Positions 9,942-20,851 of a stretch of DNA of 64,000 nt are shown piece by piece. Positions within the stretch are counted from its first letter, which is position 1. Each line of letters starts with the position of its first letter. The notes beneath the pieces are model-generated. The model worked only from the letters and a program-made list of their open reading frames with translations, searched no databases and was not told the origin of the DNA. The DNA comes from Gammaproteobacteria bacterium (GTDB taxonomy: Bacteria > Pseudomonadota > Gammaproteobacteria > Pseudomonadales > Balneatricaceae), in NCBI GenBank assembly GCA_030748435.1, contig JASMLZ010000005.1, positions 1-64,000 of the forward strand. Direction: 5' to 3'. The translations under genes and the position numbers were made by a program.

Positions 9942-11143
9942 GTTAGCTGCCCAGCCACAATACGCTGCTGCACTAATTGCCCACCCAACCAATAGCTCAG
10001 GTCAGCAGGAGCATGCACATTCCAACAGACAAAATCGGCTGCCATACCCGGGGCCAGTTGGCCATGAGTCTGGTGCATGCCCAGCGCTCTGGCAGCATGG
10101 CTGGTAGTACCAGCCAAGGCTTCTTCCGGGGTCATGCCAAATAGCACACAGGCCATATTCATCATCAGGCGTAAAGACAAAACTGGTGCCGAGCCGGGGT
10201 TGGCATCGCTGGCAATGGCCATGGGCACAGCCTTATCCCGCAGGGCCTGCACCGGCGGCAACTGTTTTTCCCGCAGGTTATAAAAAGCCCCGGGCAAAAT
10301 CACCGCCACACTAGCTGCTTGTTGAATAACATCAATATCCCCTTTATGCAGATATTCCAGATGGTCTACTGACAAGGCGCCATACCTTGCCGCCATGGCT
10401 GCACCACCCAGATTGGATAATTGTTCGGCGTGCAATTTGACGGGCAAACCCAGTTCACTGGCCTTGATAAACACTTTTTCTATTTGTGCTGCGGTAAAGG
10501 CAATAGTTTCACAAAACCCATCCACAGCATCCGCCAAATTCTGCTCGGCAACTGCTGGCAGAATTTCCTCACACACCAGATCAATATAGGCATCGGCCCG
10601 ACCCTGATACTCTGCTGGCAAAGCATGGGCCGCCAAACAACTGGTGCGCACATTAACCGGCATGGTTGCGCCCAGTTTTCTGGCCACCCGCAACATTTTT
10701 AGTTCAGTGGCCATATCCAGACCATAGCCAGACTTTATTTCGATGGTGGTAATACCATCCGCCATAAGACTTGTAAGGCGCTGCGCCGCCTGTTCAAACA
10801 GGGCCTCCTCGGAGGCTTGCCGCGTGGCCTGCACTGTGGCAAGGATACCACCACCAGCCCTGGCAATGGCGCCATAATCAGCCCCTTGCATGCGCATTTC
10901 AAACTCGCCGCTGCGATTGCCAGCAAATACGATATGACTGTGACAGTCGATAAGCCCGGGCGTTACCAGACCACCACCCAAATCCTGCGTGGTTTTGACC
11001 GGCGGTGCTGCAGCTTCACTGCCCAACCATAGTATACGGCCAGCCTCAGTTAGGATGGCCGCTTTATCCTGCCGACTATAGCGACCATGCTGCATGGTCA
11101 CCATATCAAAACCATGCCATAAAGTCTTAGCCATCGTTGCCAC
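9938..11143 (-). CDS. hutI: Imidazolonepropionase
   Basis: Amidohydrolase motifs [47 protein letters not shown]. Confidence 0.95.
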   Translation of the reverse strand: MATMAKTLWHGFDMVTMQHGRYSRQDKAAILTEAGRILWLGSEAAAPPVKTTQDLGGGLVTPGLIDCHSHIVFAGNRSGEFEMRMQGADYGAIARAGGGILATVQATRQASEEALFEQAAQRLTSLMADGITTIEIKSGYGLDMATELKMLRVARKLGATMPVNVRTSCLAAHALPAEYQGRADAYIDLVCEEILPAVAEQNLADAVDGFCETIAFTAAQIEKVFIKASELGLPVKLHAEQLSNLGGAAMAARYGALSVDHLEYLHKGDIDVIQQAASVAVILPGAFYNLREKQLPPVQALRDKAVPMAIASDANPGSAPVLSLRLMMNMACVLFGMTPEEALAGTTSHAARALGMHQTHGQLAPGMAADFVCWNVHAPADLSYWLGGQLVQQRIVAGQLT

Positions 11144-11145
11144 CT

Positions 11146-12684
11146 CTACTGACCAACACTAGGCAGTATATGTTCAGGTATAAGTGTATTATGACAAGCC
11201 ATGGCCAGTAAACTGTTGGCACCTTCTATATCAGCAGCAAAGTAGCGGTCTTTGTCATAGAAAGGCACTTTGGCCCGCAGGCTGCAACGTGCCTGCTCCA
11301 GCAGAGGCGTGCTCTGCAGTGGCGATCTAAAGTCCAGACCCTGTACCGCGGCTAATAGCTCCACCGCCAAAATACCACGCGTATTGCCAGCCATGTCGCG
11401 CAAGCGGCGGGCAGCAAAAGTCGCCATAGACACATGATCTTCCTGATTGGCAGATGTAGGCAAACTATCAACACTGGCAGGGTGAGCCAGGGTTTTATTC
11501 TCGCTGGCTAAAGCAGCAGAGGTCACCTGAGCAATCATAAAGCCGGAATTTACGCCACCATTGTCCACCAGAAAAGGTGGCAATTTGCTCAGGCTTGAGT
11601 CGATCAACAAGGCCATGCGACGCTCGGATAAGCTGCCTATTTCGGCAATGGCAATGGCTAAACCGTCGGCCACTATGGCTACCGGCTCGGCATGAAAGTT
11701 ACCCCCAGAGATAATATCGCCCGCGGCAGCAAATACCAGCGGGTTATCAGATACAGCATTGGCTTCAATTTGTAATACCTTGGCGGCATGACGAATCTGG
11801 TCGAGGCAGGCACCCATCACTTGTGGTTGGCAACGCAAAGAATAGGGGTCTTGTACCTTTTCACAATTCTCATGGGAATTTCCCACTTCACTGCTGGCAC
11901 CCAACAAATGACGATAAGCCAAAGCGGCATCAATCTGCCCCTGATGCCCACGCACCTGATGAATGCGATCATCAAATGGGCGGCGACTACCTAATGCAGC
12001 TTCTACGGAAAGAGCTCCACAAACCACAGCAGATGCCCACAAGTCTTCGGCAGCAAATAAGCCTTGTAAGGCAAAGGCGGTGGACGCCTGAGTGCCATTT
12101 AACAAAGCCAAACCTTCTTTGGGTGCCAATACCACCGGCTCTAAACCGGCAATAGCCAAAGCCGCCTGACCAGAAATAATTTCGCCCTGATAACGGGCCT
12201 GACCTTCTCCCAGCAGCACGGCGCTCATATGCGCTAAAGGTGCCAGATCACCAGAAGCACCCACCGAGCCCTTTTCCGGGATACAAGGATAAATCTCATG
12301 GTTGAGCAGGCTGATAAGGGCTTCAATAACCTGCAGACGAATACCCGAATAGCCACGGGCCAAGCTGTTGATCTTGAGTATCATCACCAGACGCACAGTG
12401 GTATCACACATTAATGCACCAATTCCTGCGGCATGGGATAAAACAATAGAACGCTGCAATTCTTGCAGATCTTTAGCATCAATACGGGTGTTAGCGAGCA
12501 AACCAAAGCCGGTGTTAATACCATATACTGTGCGCCCTTTATCTACCATGGACTGCACCAAAGCAGTGCTAGCCGCAATGCCATCAAGGGCACTGGCAGA
12601 TAAGCTTACTTTTACTGCACTACAACTGGCACGCCGCAATTGTGCCAAACTTACCTGACCAGGATTAATTTCCAATTGGTACAT
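11146..12684 (-). CDS. hutH: Histidine ammonia-lyase
   Basis: [16 protein letters not shown] (MIO-forming Ala-Ser-Gly) and YGINTGFG. Confidence 0.97.
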   Translation of the reverse strand: MYQLEINPGQVSLAQLRRASCSAVKVSLSASALDGIAASTALVQSMVDKGRTVYGINTGFGLLANTRIDAKDLQELQRSIVLSHAAGIGALMCDTTVRLVMILKINSLARGYSGIRLQVIEALISLLNHEIYPCIPEKGSVGASGDLAPLAHMSAVLLGEGQARYQGEIISGQAALAIAGLEPVVLAPKEGLALLNGTQASTAFALQGLFAAEDLWASAVVCGALSVEAALGSRRPFDDRIHQVRGHQGQIDAALAYRHLLGASSEVGNSHENCEKVQDPYSLRCQPQVMGACLDQIRHAAKVLQIEANAVSDNPLVFAAAGDIISGGNFHAEPVAIVADGLAIAIAEIGSLSERRMALLIDSSLSKLPPFLVDNGGVNSGFMIAQVTSAALASENKTLAHPASVDSLPTSANQEDHVSMATFAARRLRDMAGNTRGILAVELLAAVQGLDFRSPLQSTPLLEQARCSLRAKVPFYDKDRYFAADIEGANSLLAMACHNTLIPEHILPSVGQ

Positions 12685-12719
12685 TTTTTCTTAACTCCTT
12701 AAGGAACCTCTGCAACATG

Positions 12720-12806
12720 CGTCATGGTGAATAATATGGCGACGCAGCAATCTTTAAAAGATTGATTTTATTAGCAAGAAATTGCTTCACTTCACTAGCA
12801 ATGACG
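12720..12806. repeat. Palindromic intergenic repeat (MITE-like), between hutU and hutH
   Basis: Ends CGTCAT/ATGACG; internal GCAATCTTTAAAAGATTG hairpin; one arm reads GCCGTCATTGCTAGTGAAGTGAAGCAAT, resembling the widespread CGTCATTGCGAGCGAAGCGAAGCAATCT-type bacterial repeat. Confidence 0.55.
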
Positions 12807-12845
12807 GCTTTATTATTTGTTCAGAACTTCCTTTATATTTAGTGA

Positions 12846-14522
12846 CTATAGCAGGCCTGGCAAATTCAATCCCGCTTTGCGGGCACAGTCTTTAGCATCT
12901 TGATAGCCGGCATCGGCATGGCGCATCACTCCAGTAGCAGGGTCATTATGCAACACTCGACTAATCCGCTGTGCTGCAGCGTCAGTGCCATCACACACAA
13001 TGACCATGCCTGAATGCTGGGAAAAGCCCATGCCCACTCCGCCACCATGGTGTAAAGACACCCAGGTGGCGCCTGAGGCGGTATTTAACAGAGCATTTAA
13101 CAAAGGCCAGTCAGAAACTGCATCAGAGCCATCCTGCATGGCCTCCGTTTCCCGATTAGGACTGGCAACCGAACCAGAGTCCAGATGATCGCGGCCAATC
13201 ACGACTGGCGCTTTTAGCTCCCCTGTGCGCACCATTTCATTAAACGCCAGGCCCAACTTTTCCCGTTGACCCAAACCAACCCAGCAAATACGTGCTGGCA
13301 GACCCTGAAACTGAATACGCTCACGGGCCATATCCAGCCAATTGTGCAAGTGCTTGTCGTCAATTAATTGTTTTACCCTGGCATCCGTTTTATAGATATC
13401 CTGAGGGTCACCAGACAGAGCTGCCCAGCGGAAAGGGCCGATACCACGGCAAAATAAGGGGCGAATATAGGCGGGGACAAAACCGGGGAAAGCAAAGGCT
13501 TTGGCCACACCTTCCTCAAGTGCCATCTGGCGAATATTGTTACCGTAATCAACCGTAGGGATGCCCATATCGTGGAACGCCAACATAGCTTTAACATGCA
13601 GGGCCATGGAAGCCTTGGCCCGCGCCACAATGTCTGCCGGCTGGCTGAGACCCAAGGCACGATAGGTATCCCAATCCAGACCCTGTGGCAGGTAACCATT
13701 GAGGGGGTCATGGGCAGACGTCTGATCGGTAACCAGATCTGGTTTGACGCCACGTTTGACGATTTCTGGCAGAATATCGGCGGCATTCCCCAATAAACCT
13801 ATAGAGCGGGCTTCACCTGTGGTCGTGTAATGAGCAATACGCGCCAAAGCATCGTCCAGATCACTCGCCTGCTCGTCCAGATATCGATTGGCCAGACGAA
13901 AATCAATGCGGCTTTGCTGGCACTCAATATTCAAAGAACAGGCCCCGGCCAAACTTGCGGCCAGTGGCTGTGCTCCACCCATACCACCTAAACCAGAGGT
14001 CAGAATCCAGCGCCCGGACCAGTCGCCATTATAATGTTGGCGCCCGGCCTCAACAAAGGTTTCATAGGTACCCTGCACAATGCCTTGACTGCCAATATAA
14101 ATCCATGAACCCGCCGTCATCTGGCCATACATGGCCAAACCTTTGGCATCCAATTCATTAAAATGCTCCCAGTCCGCCCAATGGGGCACCAGATTGGAAT
14201 TGGCAATCAATACTCGCGGGGCATTTTCATGGGTGCGGAATACACCCACCGGTTTGCCCGACTGCACCAGCAAGGTCTCATCATCTTCCAGCTCCTTGAG
14301 AGCCGCCACAATACCGTCATAGGCATCCCAGTTACGTGCTGCCCGGCCAATGCCACCGTATACCACCAGTTCCTGCGGATTCTCTGCTACCTCAGGATCC
14401 AGATTGTTCATTAACATACGCAAGGGGGCTTCGGTAAGCCAGCTTTTGGCTTCCAAATCTGTCCCGGTATTGGCTTTTACGACGCCACTACGAAAGCGGT
14501 TTTGCTGGATTGGCGTATTCAT
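12846..14522 (-). CDS. hutU: Urocanate hydratase
   Basis: [59 protein letters not shown]. Confidence 0.97.
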   Translation of the reverse strand: MNTPIQQNRFRSGVVKANTGTDLEAKSWLTEAPLRMLMNNLDPEVAENPQELVVYGGIGRAARNWDAYDGIVAALKELEDDETLLVQSGKPVGVFRTHENAPRVLIANSNLVPHWADWEHFNELDAKGLAMYGQMTAGSWIYIGSQGIVQGTYETFVEAGRQHYNGDWSGRWILTSGLGGMGGAQPLAASLAGACSLNIECQQSRIDFRLANRYLDEQASDLDDALARIAHYTTTGEARSIGLLGNAADILPEIVKRGVKPDLVTDQTSAHDPLNGYLPQGLDWDTYRALGLSQPADIVARAKASMALHVKAMLAFHDMGIPTVDYGNNIRQMALEEGVAKAFAFPGFVPAYIRPLFCRGIGPFRWAALSGDPQDIYKTDARVKQLIDDKHLHNWLDMARERIQFQGLPARICWVGLGQREKLGLAFNEMVRTGELKAPVVIGRDHLDSGSVASPNRETEAMQDGSDAVSDWPLLNALLNTASGATWVSLHHGGGVGMGFSQHSGMVIVCDGTDAAAQRISRVLHNDPATGVMRHADAGYQDAKDCARKAGLNLPGLL

Positions 14523-14572
14523 ATATCACCTCAATAAGTTTTGCATACAGACGGCATTATATGACAACTATA

Positions 14573-14586
14573 CATGTATATACAAG
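14573..14586. promoter_or_regulatory. Candidate HutC operator upstream of hutU
   Basis: CATGTATATACAAG, 13/14 to the palindrome CTTGTATATACAAG, between hutC and hutU. Confidence 0.55.
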
Positions 14587-14638
14587 TTGACTAGGCAAAC
14601 CCTAAAACACCTATTAATAAGGTTAATAAATCATTCTA

Positions 14639-15388
14639 TTAGCGCTTAAAATGGCCAAATAACTGTAATACATGACCAGGGGAAAGCAAGCGAGCACTGG
14701 TGACTATATGTCTGTCACTCCAGGTACGGCGGCGGATCTGCAAACAAGCAGATAGCTCCGACAAGCCCAATATCTTGGCTTCTTCAGGGCTGGGCAATAC
14801 CGCTTCTACCAGATGCTCACCCTCACTGATGGGTGCAGACTGATTCAGATAGGCATAGGGCGTAATGGCAGTAAAATCCTGTGCTGCATAGTCAGGCGCC
14901 ATGCTGGCATTAACCACGCGCTCCTCCATTTGCACCGGATGATTATTCTCGAAGTGCACCAGCAAAGAACGAAATACGGCATTGCCAGGCCGAATATTTA
15001 ATTGCATGGCTTCATCGGTAGTGGCTTGCCCGCTATGCAAGTGCAATACTTGCGCATGGTGCTGATTGCCACGGGCAGCAATATCGTCAGCAATATTATG
15101 CACTTCAAATAGCGCCGAATGGACTTTTTGTGGCGCCACAAAGGTACCCACACCCTGCTGACGTTCAAGTATCCCCTCCGCCGTGAGTTCGCGCAGGGCC
15201 CGATTGATAGTCATGCGACTAGCTCCCAGCGCCTTGACCAATTGGGCTTCTGAGGGAACCCGCTGATGCGGCAACCATTCCTGGCTCATTACCTTGGAAG
15301 TAATAGCCGCTTTTACCCGCTGATAGATCGGTGCGGGGGAGTCTTCCAGTACAGCTAACAGGCTGTCAACCAGAGTTGTATCATTCAT
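14639..15388 (-). CDS. hutC: GntR-family histidine utilization repressor
   Basis: IYQRVKAAITSKVMSQEWLPHQRVPSEAQLVKALGASRMTINRALRELTAEGILERQQGVGTFVA; located in hut locus. Confidence 0.93.
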   Translation of the reverse strand: MNDTTLVDSLLAVLEDSPAPIYQRVKAAITSKVMSQEWLPHQRVPSEAQLVKALGASRMTINRALRELTAEGILERQQGVGTFVAPQKVHSALFEVHNIADDIAARGNQHHAQVLHLHSGQATTDEAMQLNIRPGNAVFRSLLVHFENNHPVQMEERVVNASMAPDYAAQDFTAITPYAYLNQSAPISEGEHLVEAVLPSPEEAKILGLSELSACLQIRRRTWSDRHIVTSARLLSPGHVLQLFGHFKR

Positions 15389-15455
15389 GCTGACACATTG
15401 TTTAATTATTCGCTTGATAATTATATGGCGTAGACCAATAAAAAGGTAGTAATAT

Positions 15456-15469
15456 CTTGTCTATACAAG
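15456..15469. promoter_or_regulatory. Candidate HutC operator between hutC and hutF
   Basis: CTTGT-CTAT-ACAAG inverted repeat in the divergent hutC/hutF intergenic region. Confidence 0.55.
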
Positions 15470-15483
15470 TTACGAAAAAATAA

Positions 15484-16848
15484 ATGGTATTTATGCATAA
15501 CTACTACGCTGAGCACGCCCTTTTGCCTACAGGTTGGGCGTCACAGGTGCGCTTTCATATTACTGGCGGTTGCTTTCACAATATACAGACTAACAGCCAG
15601 CCACAGGCCAGTGATATCAAATTGCAAGGCCCCATATTACCGGGCATGATTAATTTGCATTCCCACGCTTTTCAGCGCGCTATGGCTGGTTTGGCGGAAG
15701 TGAACCTGAATCCCGCCGACAGTTTTTGGAGCTGGCGCGATCTAATGTACAGCCTGGTTGGCAAGCTAACACCCGAACAAGTGCAAACCATTGCCAGCTT
15801 TTTATATATTGAGATGCTGAAGGCCGGTTATACACAGGTAGCTGAATTCCACTATCTACATCATCAGGCCAATGGCCAGGCTTATGACAACCCTGCCACT
15901 ATGGCATTGGCGGTGCGGGAGGCAGCTCTGGACACGGGTATAGGACAAACCCTGCTACCTGTGCTTTACAGCCATAGTGGGTTTGGTGGCCAAACAGCAA
16001 ACGCCGGACAACAGCGATTCCTGCACAAGGTCGATAGCTACCTGCGTTTGCAGCAGGAGTTGAACAGCAGCAATATATCATCACGCATTAATCAGGGTGT
16101 ATGTTTTCATTCCCTGCGTGCCGTTACTGGTGAGCAGATACAACAGACGCTAGCGGCATCTGAGAAGCACTGGCCAGTACATATCCATATTGCTGAACAA
16201 CAGCAAGAAGTCAAAGACTGTATTGCCTGGAGTGGTCAGCGCCCGGTGGCCTGGCTGGCTAACGAAATAGGTCTCAGTGAACGCTGGTGTCTGGTGCACG
16301 CGACCCATATTGATGCTCAGGAACAGCAGCAAATTGTGGGCAGCCGAGCAGTGGTGGGCATATGCCCAACGACCGAAGCAAATCTGGGAGATGGTATTTT
16401 CCCTGCTACCCAACTGGCTCAAGCCGGTGGTCGCTTTGGCATTGGTTCGGATAGTCATGTCTGTATTTCTCCCGCTCAAGAGATACGCCTGTTGGAATAT
16501 AGCCAACGTTTACAAGCACAACAACGCAACCGTTTATATGACGCCAATAACCCCAGTGTGGGTATGTATTTATACCAAAAATGTGTCGCCGATGGTGGTG
16601 CCGCCTGCGGTTTGTCAGCCGGCATTGCCGAGGGCAATAGAGCAGACTTTATCAGTCTGGACATCAGCTACCCCACCCTTGCTAGTGCCCAACCACAACA
16701 GTGGCTGGATCGTTGGTGCTTTGGCAGCAACCACAATCCGGTAAACGATGTGTATGTAGCAGGTAATCAAGTGATTAAAGAGGGGCAACACCCATTGCAA
16801 GAAAACACCTATCAGGCCATGCAGGTATGTTTACAAAAATTGTTGTAG
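15484..16848 (+). CDS. hutF: Formimidoylglutamate deiminase
   Basis: PGMINLHSHAFQRAMAGLAE, HIHIAEQQQEVKDC, LVHATHID, GICPTTEANLGDGIFP, GIGSDSHVCISP. Confidence 0.95.
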   Translation: MVFMHNYYAEHALLPTGWASQVRFHITGGCFHNIQTNSQPQASDIKLQGPILPGMINLHSHAFQRAMAGLAEVNLNPADSFWSWRDLMYSLVGKLTPEQVQTIASFLYIEMLKAGYTQVAEFHYLHHQANGQAYDNPATMALAVREAALDTGIGQTLLPVLYSHSGFGGQTANAGQQRFLHKVDSYLRLQQELNSSNISSRINQGVCFHSLRAVTGEQIQQTLAASEKHWPVHIHIAEQQQEVKDCIAWSGQRPVAWLANEIGLSERWCLVHATHIDAQEQQQIVGSRAVVGICPTTEANLGDGIFPATQLAQAGGRFGIGSDSHVCISPAQEIRLLEYSQRLQAQQRNRLYDANNPSVGMYLYQKCVADGGAACGLSAGIAEGNRADFISLDISYPTLASAQPQQWLDRWCFGSNHNPVNDVYVAGNQVIKEGQHPLQENTYQAMQVCLQKLL

Positions 16849-16850
16849 AC

Positions 16851-17630
16851 TTAATTCAAACGTCCATAAAAGGTCATACGGGCTGACTCACAGAGACTGA
16901 TATCAGGTGCAGAATTATAGGCCAGAACCACCAGCATACGGGTGATATCACCTGCTGTTGGGGTAACCCGATGAATGGAATTGCGGCCTCTAAAAAAGGC
17001 TAAATCACCCGCCCGTGTCGGCAGTACGCTGACGGGCGTTTTGCCAGCCAGTAAATCAGCTACCCCTTGATAATTCATCTCACCAGCATCAGCATCACGC
17101 AAGTCCCTAATATACTCAAATTCACCACCACTGGTGGGCTTTTCAATCAACAAGGTAATGGCAAATGAAGAGTTATCAAAGTGCCAACCAAGTTCCTGCC
17201 CGGCACTGGCATAGTGAGTATTGATAGATGACAAGGGGTCAGCGTAGGGGTAAAGAGCCGGCTCTTCCAGCACAGCAGCAAGGAAGGCTTTGAAGTCTTG
17301 AGAGTTGTAGATAATCCGTAAGGGCGAATCAGCAGGTATTTGATCATCGGTAATACATCCCTTGGAGGAATCAACTAACCGGTTACGAGGGTGTTGCGCA
17401 GGTAAACCCAAGTCTTGCGGCAACAGATAAACATTGTGCTGGTCTTGGGTATAATAAGCCAGATGCTGATGCTGTAAGCCTTCTGCCCGAATAGCTGCCA
17501 AGGCCTGAGGGCGAAGTAATCCCGACATAATCAAAGCGCCATCACGACGCAGGTTTTGCCGACACTGATGTTGATATTGCAGATCATTTATAGGATGTGT
17601 TTGCAAATCAAGAATATCCGCTAGCTGCAT
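16851..17630 (-). CDS. BesD/HalD-like 2-oxoglutarate/Fe(II)-dependent oxygenase (HxD form, predicted hydroxylase)
   Basis: ELGWHFDNSSFAITLLIEKPTSGGEFEYIRDLRD...GDLAFFRGRNSIHRVTPTAGDITRMLVVLAYN gives HxD...H...R. Confidence 0.8.
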   Translation of the reverse strand: MQLADILDLQTHPINDLQYQHQCRQNLRRDGALIMSGLLRPQALAAIRAEGLQHQHLAYYTQDQHNVYLLPQDLGLPAQHPRNRLVDSSKGCITDDQIPADSPLRIIYNSQDFKAFLAAVLEEPALYPYADPLSSINTHYASAGQELGWHFDNSSFAITLLIEKPTSGGEFEYIRDLRDADAGEMNYQGVADLLAGKTPVSVLPTRAGDLAFFRGRNSIHRVTPTAGDITRMLVVLAYNSAPDISLCESARMTFYGRLN

Positions 17631-17826
17631 GCTTATTCTCCATACTTGTTGTCACAGGGAGCCTCGGAGAGATTATTACACTCGCCAATATAGCATTACC
17701 AATCGCACTTTGCAGAAATTCTTTAGAGCAACTCGGCAAAGTTCATCACAGGCATGGGTACAGCCAAGTACCAGCCTATAAGCCATTGATTTTATTGTTT
17801 AAATTAAGATTTACTGACTATCAGTA

Positions 17827-18774
17827 TTAAACCCCACCAATGGTCAAGCCTGTGATCTGCACCACAACCAATAGCCACAGGGTTAAGGTCACCATGCTGA
17901 ACAGGGTTTGTACACTGATAATGTCAGCCATCAACAGCACGTCACCTTTAAGCTGTTGCGCTAATGCATAAGCTGAAGCCGCTGTAGGCAAGGCCGTAAA
18001 TACTACCGCCACCAATACCACCTCAGCCGGCAAGCCTAGGGCCATCGTAGCCAGCATGGTAAAGGCTGGCATAAACAAGCCCTTACCCAAGAGCACCGTT
18101 AGCAAAGCGGGCCAATTACCAGTAATGGCACGCAACTTCATACTCGCACCTACGGCTAAGAGTAGCATGGGCAGGGCCGCACGACTTAACAAGTCCATGG
18201 TCTGCAAGGCTAGCCCTGGTAGATGCCAGCCACTGATGTTCAGCGCTACACCTATTACCACGGCAACAATCAACGGATTACGCAATAATTCTTTGGCTAG
18301 CAGACGCTGCATAGTCTGCTCGCCCCCGCCATTAAGCCGTAACAGGCTAATAACACAAAGCACATTCACGGCCGACACCAAAATAGCCGTGACTAAGGCA
18401 GCTAACTCCACGCCCCTAAGACCCATAATATCGCCCATAATGGCAATACCAATAAAGGTATTGTGGCGCAGATTACCCTGTACCATAGAAGATACTGAGG
18501 GTCCTGCCAGCCCTAGCCAGCGCCCAACCAGCAGACTGTAAGCCAGCATCAATAACAGGGCCCCTAACAAAACAACAACCAGACTGCCCAACCAACTGCC
18601 ACTAAAATCAGCACCAGACAACACTTTTACCAACATCAGCGGAAACAACACCCAATAACACAGACGTGACACACCCTGCCAAAAAGCGTCGTCGGTAAGC
18701 AAAAAACGAGACAAGGCATAGCCTGCTGCAATCACCAGCAGCACTGAAATAACGGTAGTAAAGATAACAGACAT
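17827..18774 (-). CDS. AEC family transporter (auxin efflux carrier-like permease)
   Basis: About 10 hydrophobic segments with the AEC pattern (VQGNLRHNTFIGIAIMG, LPTAASAYALAQQL). Confidence 0.85.
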   Translation of the reverse strand: MSVIFTTVISVLLVIAAGYALSRFLLTDDAFWQGVSRLCYWVLFPLMLVKVLSGADFSGSWLGSLVVVLLGALLLMLAYSLLVGRWLGLAGPSVSSMVQGNLRHNTFIGIAIMGDIMGLRGVELAALVTAILVSAVNVLCVISLLRLNGGGEQTMQRLLAKELLRNPLIVAVVIGVALNISGWHLPGLALQTMDLLSRAALPMLLLAVGASMKLRAITGNWPALLTVLLGKGLFMPAFTMLATMALGLPAEVVLVAVVFTALPTAASAYALAQQLKGDVLLMADIISVQTLFSMVTLTLWLLVVVQITGLTIGGV

Positions 18775-18894
18775 TAGTTGCCCTTAAGAAAAGCCTATGC
18801 CTGTATTGTAGGAAATATTGTAAGCCAAGTCAGCATTATTAAGAGCCAACCAAAACCAATATTGCGGACTGTTACGGCCGCAATATCAGTTTCT

Positions 18895-19647
18895 CTATAC
18901 AGAGGCTTGGGTGCCTAAGGTGGCTGAAGTATCAGTTGGGAAGCTGGTATTAAGGCACACTAAGCCAGCAGTATCAAGGATGGTGACCTCTTTGCCCTCA
19001 ACCTTAATGACACCACGTTGTTGCAGCTTGGTCAAGGTGCGACTTACTGTTTCCACGGCCAAGCCAAGATAGTTACCCATATCAACACGCGACATGGTAA
19101 GGCGAAACTGAGTAGAAGAGAAACCCAAGCGCTTAAATCGCTGGGACAAACGTAACAGAAAGTTACCCAAACGTTCTTCAGCAGAGGTCTTGGCTAATAC
19201 CAGCATCATATCCTGTTCATCAGATATTTCCTGACTCATATGACGCATCATCTGGTGGCGTAGTTCCGGCAACAAAGCCGATAATTCATCCAGTTTGGGG
19301 TAAGGAATTTCACACAGGCTTACGGTTTCCAAAGCAGTTGCTGTACCGGCATAGACATTGTTATGCAGGCCATTAAGGCCTAATAGCTCACCAGGGAAGT
19401 AAAAACCGGTAATTTGCTCTTCACCACGAGCATTTATTACCGTTGTTTTTACCATGCCCGCCCGCACCGCAAAAATGGAATGAAAAGTATCACCCTGACG
19501 ATAGATAGCCTCATTGCGACGATAAGGAGTGCTTTTCTTGATGATGCCGTCAAGCTGCTGCATTTCTGGCTGGGTTAACGCCAGAGGCAAACACATATCG
19601 TGTAAGCCACAGTTACTGCACGACTGGATGCGGATGGGTGAGTTCAT
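18895..19647 (-). CDS. fnr: Fnr/Anr-family oxygen-responsive regulator
   Basis: N-terminal [10 protein letters not shown] cluster plus a central Cys (VSLCEIP); cyclic-nucleotide-binding fold; [33 protein letters not shown]. Confidence 0.93.
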   Translation of the reverse strand: MNSPIRIQSCSNCGLHDMCLPLALTQPEMQQLDGIIKKSTPYRRNEAIYRQGDTFHSIFAVRAGMVKTTVINARGEEQITGFYFPGELLGLNGLHNNVYAGTATALETVSLCEIPYPKLDELSALLPELRHQMMRHMSQEISDEQDMMLVLAKTSAEERLGNFLLRLSQRFKRLGFSSTQFRLTMSRVDMGNYLGLAVETVSRTLTKLQQRGVIKVEGKEVTILDTAGLVCLNTSFPTDTSATLGTQASV

Positions 19648-19754
19648 GGGTGCCTACTTGCGTATTACGTCAATTATATAATGATGCTGCTCAACCTTGA
19701 GCTAACTTTATGTTACAAACAGCGGTATGCTAACAACTGATTCTAATAAAAATA

Positions 19755-19768
19755 TTGATTTTGATCAA
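19755..19768. promoter_or_regulatory. Fnr/Anr box upstream of fnr
   Basis: TTGATTTTGATCAA matches TTGAT-N4-ATCAA exactly. Confidence 0.75.
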
Positions 19769-19845
19769 TATTTTCTGCAAGCCATGCTAATACTAACTAT
19801 AATTATCAATAAACCCATCTGGCATCTAGTCCCGGTTATAACCTT

Positions 19846-20832
19846 TTAACCCAACTGTTGTAGGCGCTTATCATGGGCATTCAGTAATTCACCCACCCCC
19901 CACTGGGTTTGCTTTTGCGCCCGCATAATACCAACCAGATTACTATCACGGATGCGTTCCAATTGCCGAATAGAATACATTCCCGACTGGGCATCAGACT
20001 GCTCGGCAATGGTTTGCACTAACTTATCCGTCAGTTCCGGTACATCCATAAGTTTGGTCCAGGGCCATTTCAGACAAGGGCCGAACTGAGCAATAAAGTG
20101 AGCCATACCTGCCTCACCACCAGCCACACGATAGGTTTCAAACAAACCCATTTGCGCCCAACGCAAACCGAAACCAAAGCGAATGGCATCATCGATTTCT
20201 TGCGTTGTAGCAACACCATCATTAATTAACCACAACCCCTCGCGCCAAACCGCTTCCAACAAACGGTCAGCAATATGCGCATCAATCTCCTTACGCACAT
20301 GCAAAGGCTTCATACCAATAGCGGTCAATATATTCTTGGCCTTGTCCAGCAAAGCCATATCAGTCACTGCACTGGGTACCAGTTCCACCAAGGGCAACAG
20401 GTAAACCGGATTAAAGGGGTGGGCCACCATAATCTGCTCAGGACGAACTGCCCCCTGCTGTAACTCGGATGGCATAAAGCCGGAAGTGGAAGAAGCCAGA
20501 ATCGCATCTGCAGGACAAGCTGCTTGAATAGCAGACATCACTTGGTGTTTGCTATCCAGACGCTCGGGCACACTTTCCTGAACCCACTGCGCATCGGCTA
20601 CGGCCGCCGCCAGACTATCGCAAAAAGTCAGCTTACCTTCGGCTGGCATAGCCACATCACTCAACCTGGGTAGCGAAACGCGAGCATTATCCAGTACGGC
20701 ATTGATTTTGCGTTGTGCATCGGGTGCCGGGTCGAATACCTTCACATCCCAACCATGCAATAAGAAACGTGCAACCCAGCCACCACCAATCACACCACCA
20801 CCAATGATGGCCGCTATTTTGTTTGTACTCAT
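19846..20832 (-). CDS. 3-hydroxyacyl-CoA dehydrogenase family, L-carnitine dehydrogenase-like
   Basis: Rossmann IAAIIGGGVIGGGWVARFLLHGWDVKVFD; ASSTSGFMPSELQ; VAHPFNPVYLLPLVELVP; adjacent to BKACE gene as in carnitine operons. Confidence 0.82.
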   Translation of the reverse strand: MSTNKIAAIIGGGVIGGGWVARFLLHGWDVKVFDPAPDAQRKINAVLDNARVSLPRLSDVAMPAEGKLTFCDSLAAAVADAQWVQESVPERLDSKHQVMSAIQAACPADAILASSTSGFMPSELQQGAVRPEQIMVAHPFNPVYLLPLVELVPSAVTDMALLDKAKNILTAIGMKPLHVRKEIDAHIADRLLEAVWREGLWLINDGVATTQEIDDAIRFGFGLRWAQMGLFETYRVAGGEAGMAHFIAQFGPCLKWPWTKLMDVPELTDKLVQTIAEQSDAQSGMYSIRQLERIRDSNLVGIMRAQKQTQWGVGELLNAHDKRLQQLG

Positions 20833-20851
20833 GTTATTTCCTGATCAGTAG

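Noticed and set aside
11788-14414. Many 60-110 aa plus-strand ORFs antisense to hutH and hutU
   Set aside because: Long antisense frames expected from coding-strand bias; none resembles a known protein.
16851-17630. Radical halogenase assignment for the BesD/HalD-like protein
   Set aside because: The iron-binding motif is HFD (HxD); halogenases of this type lack the Asp carboxylate.
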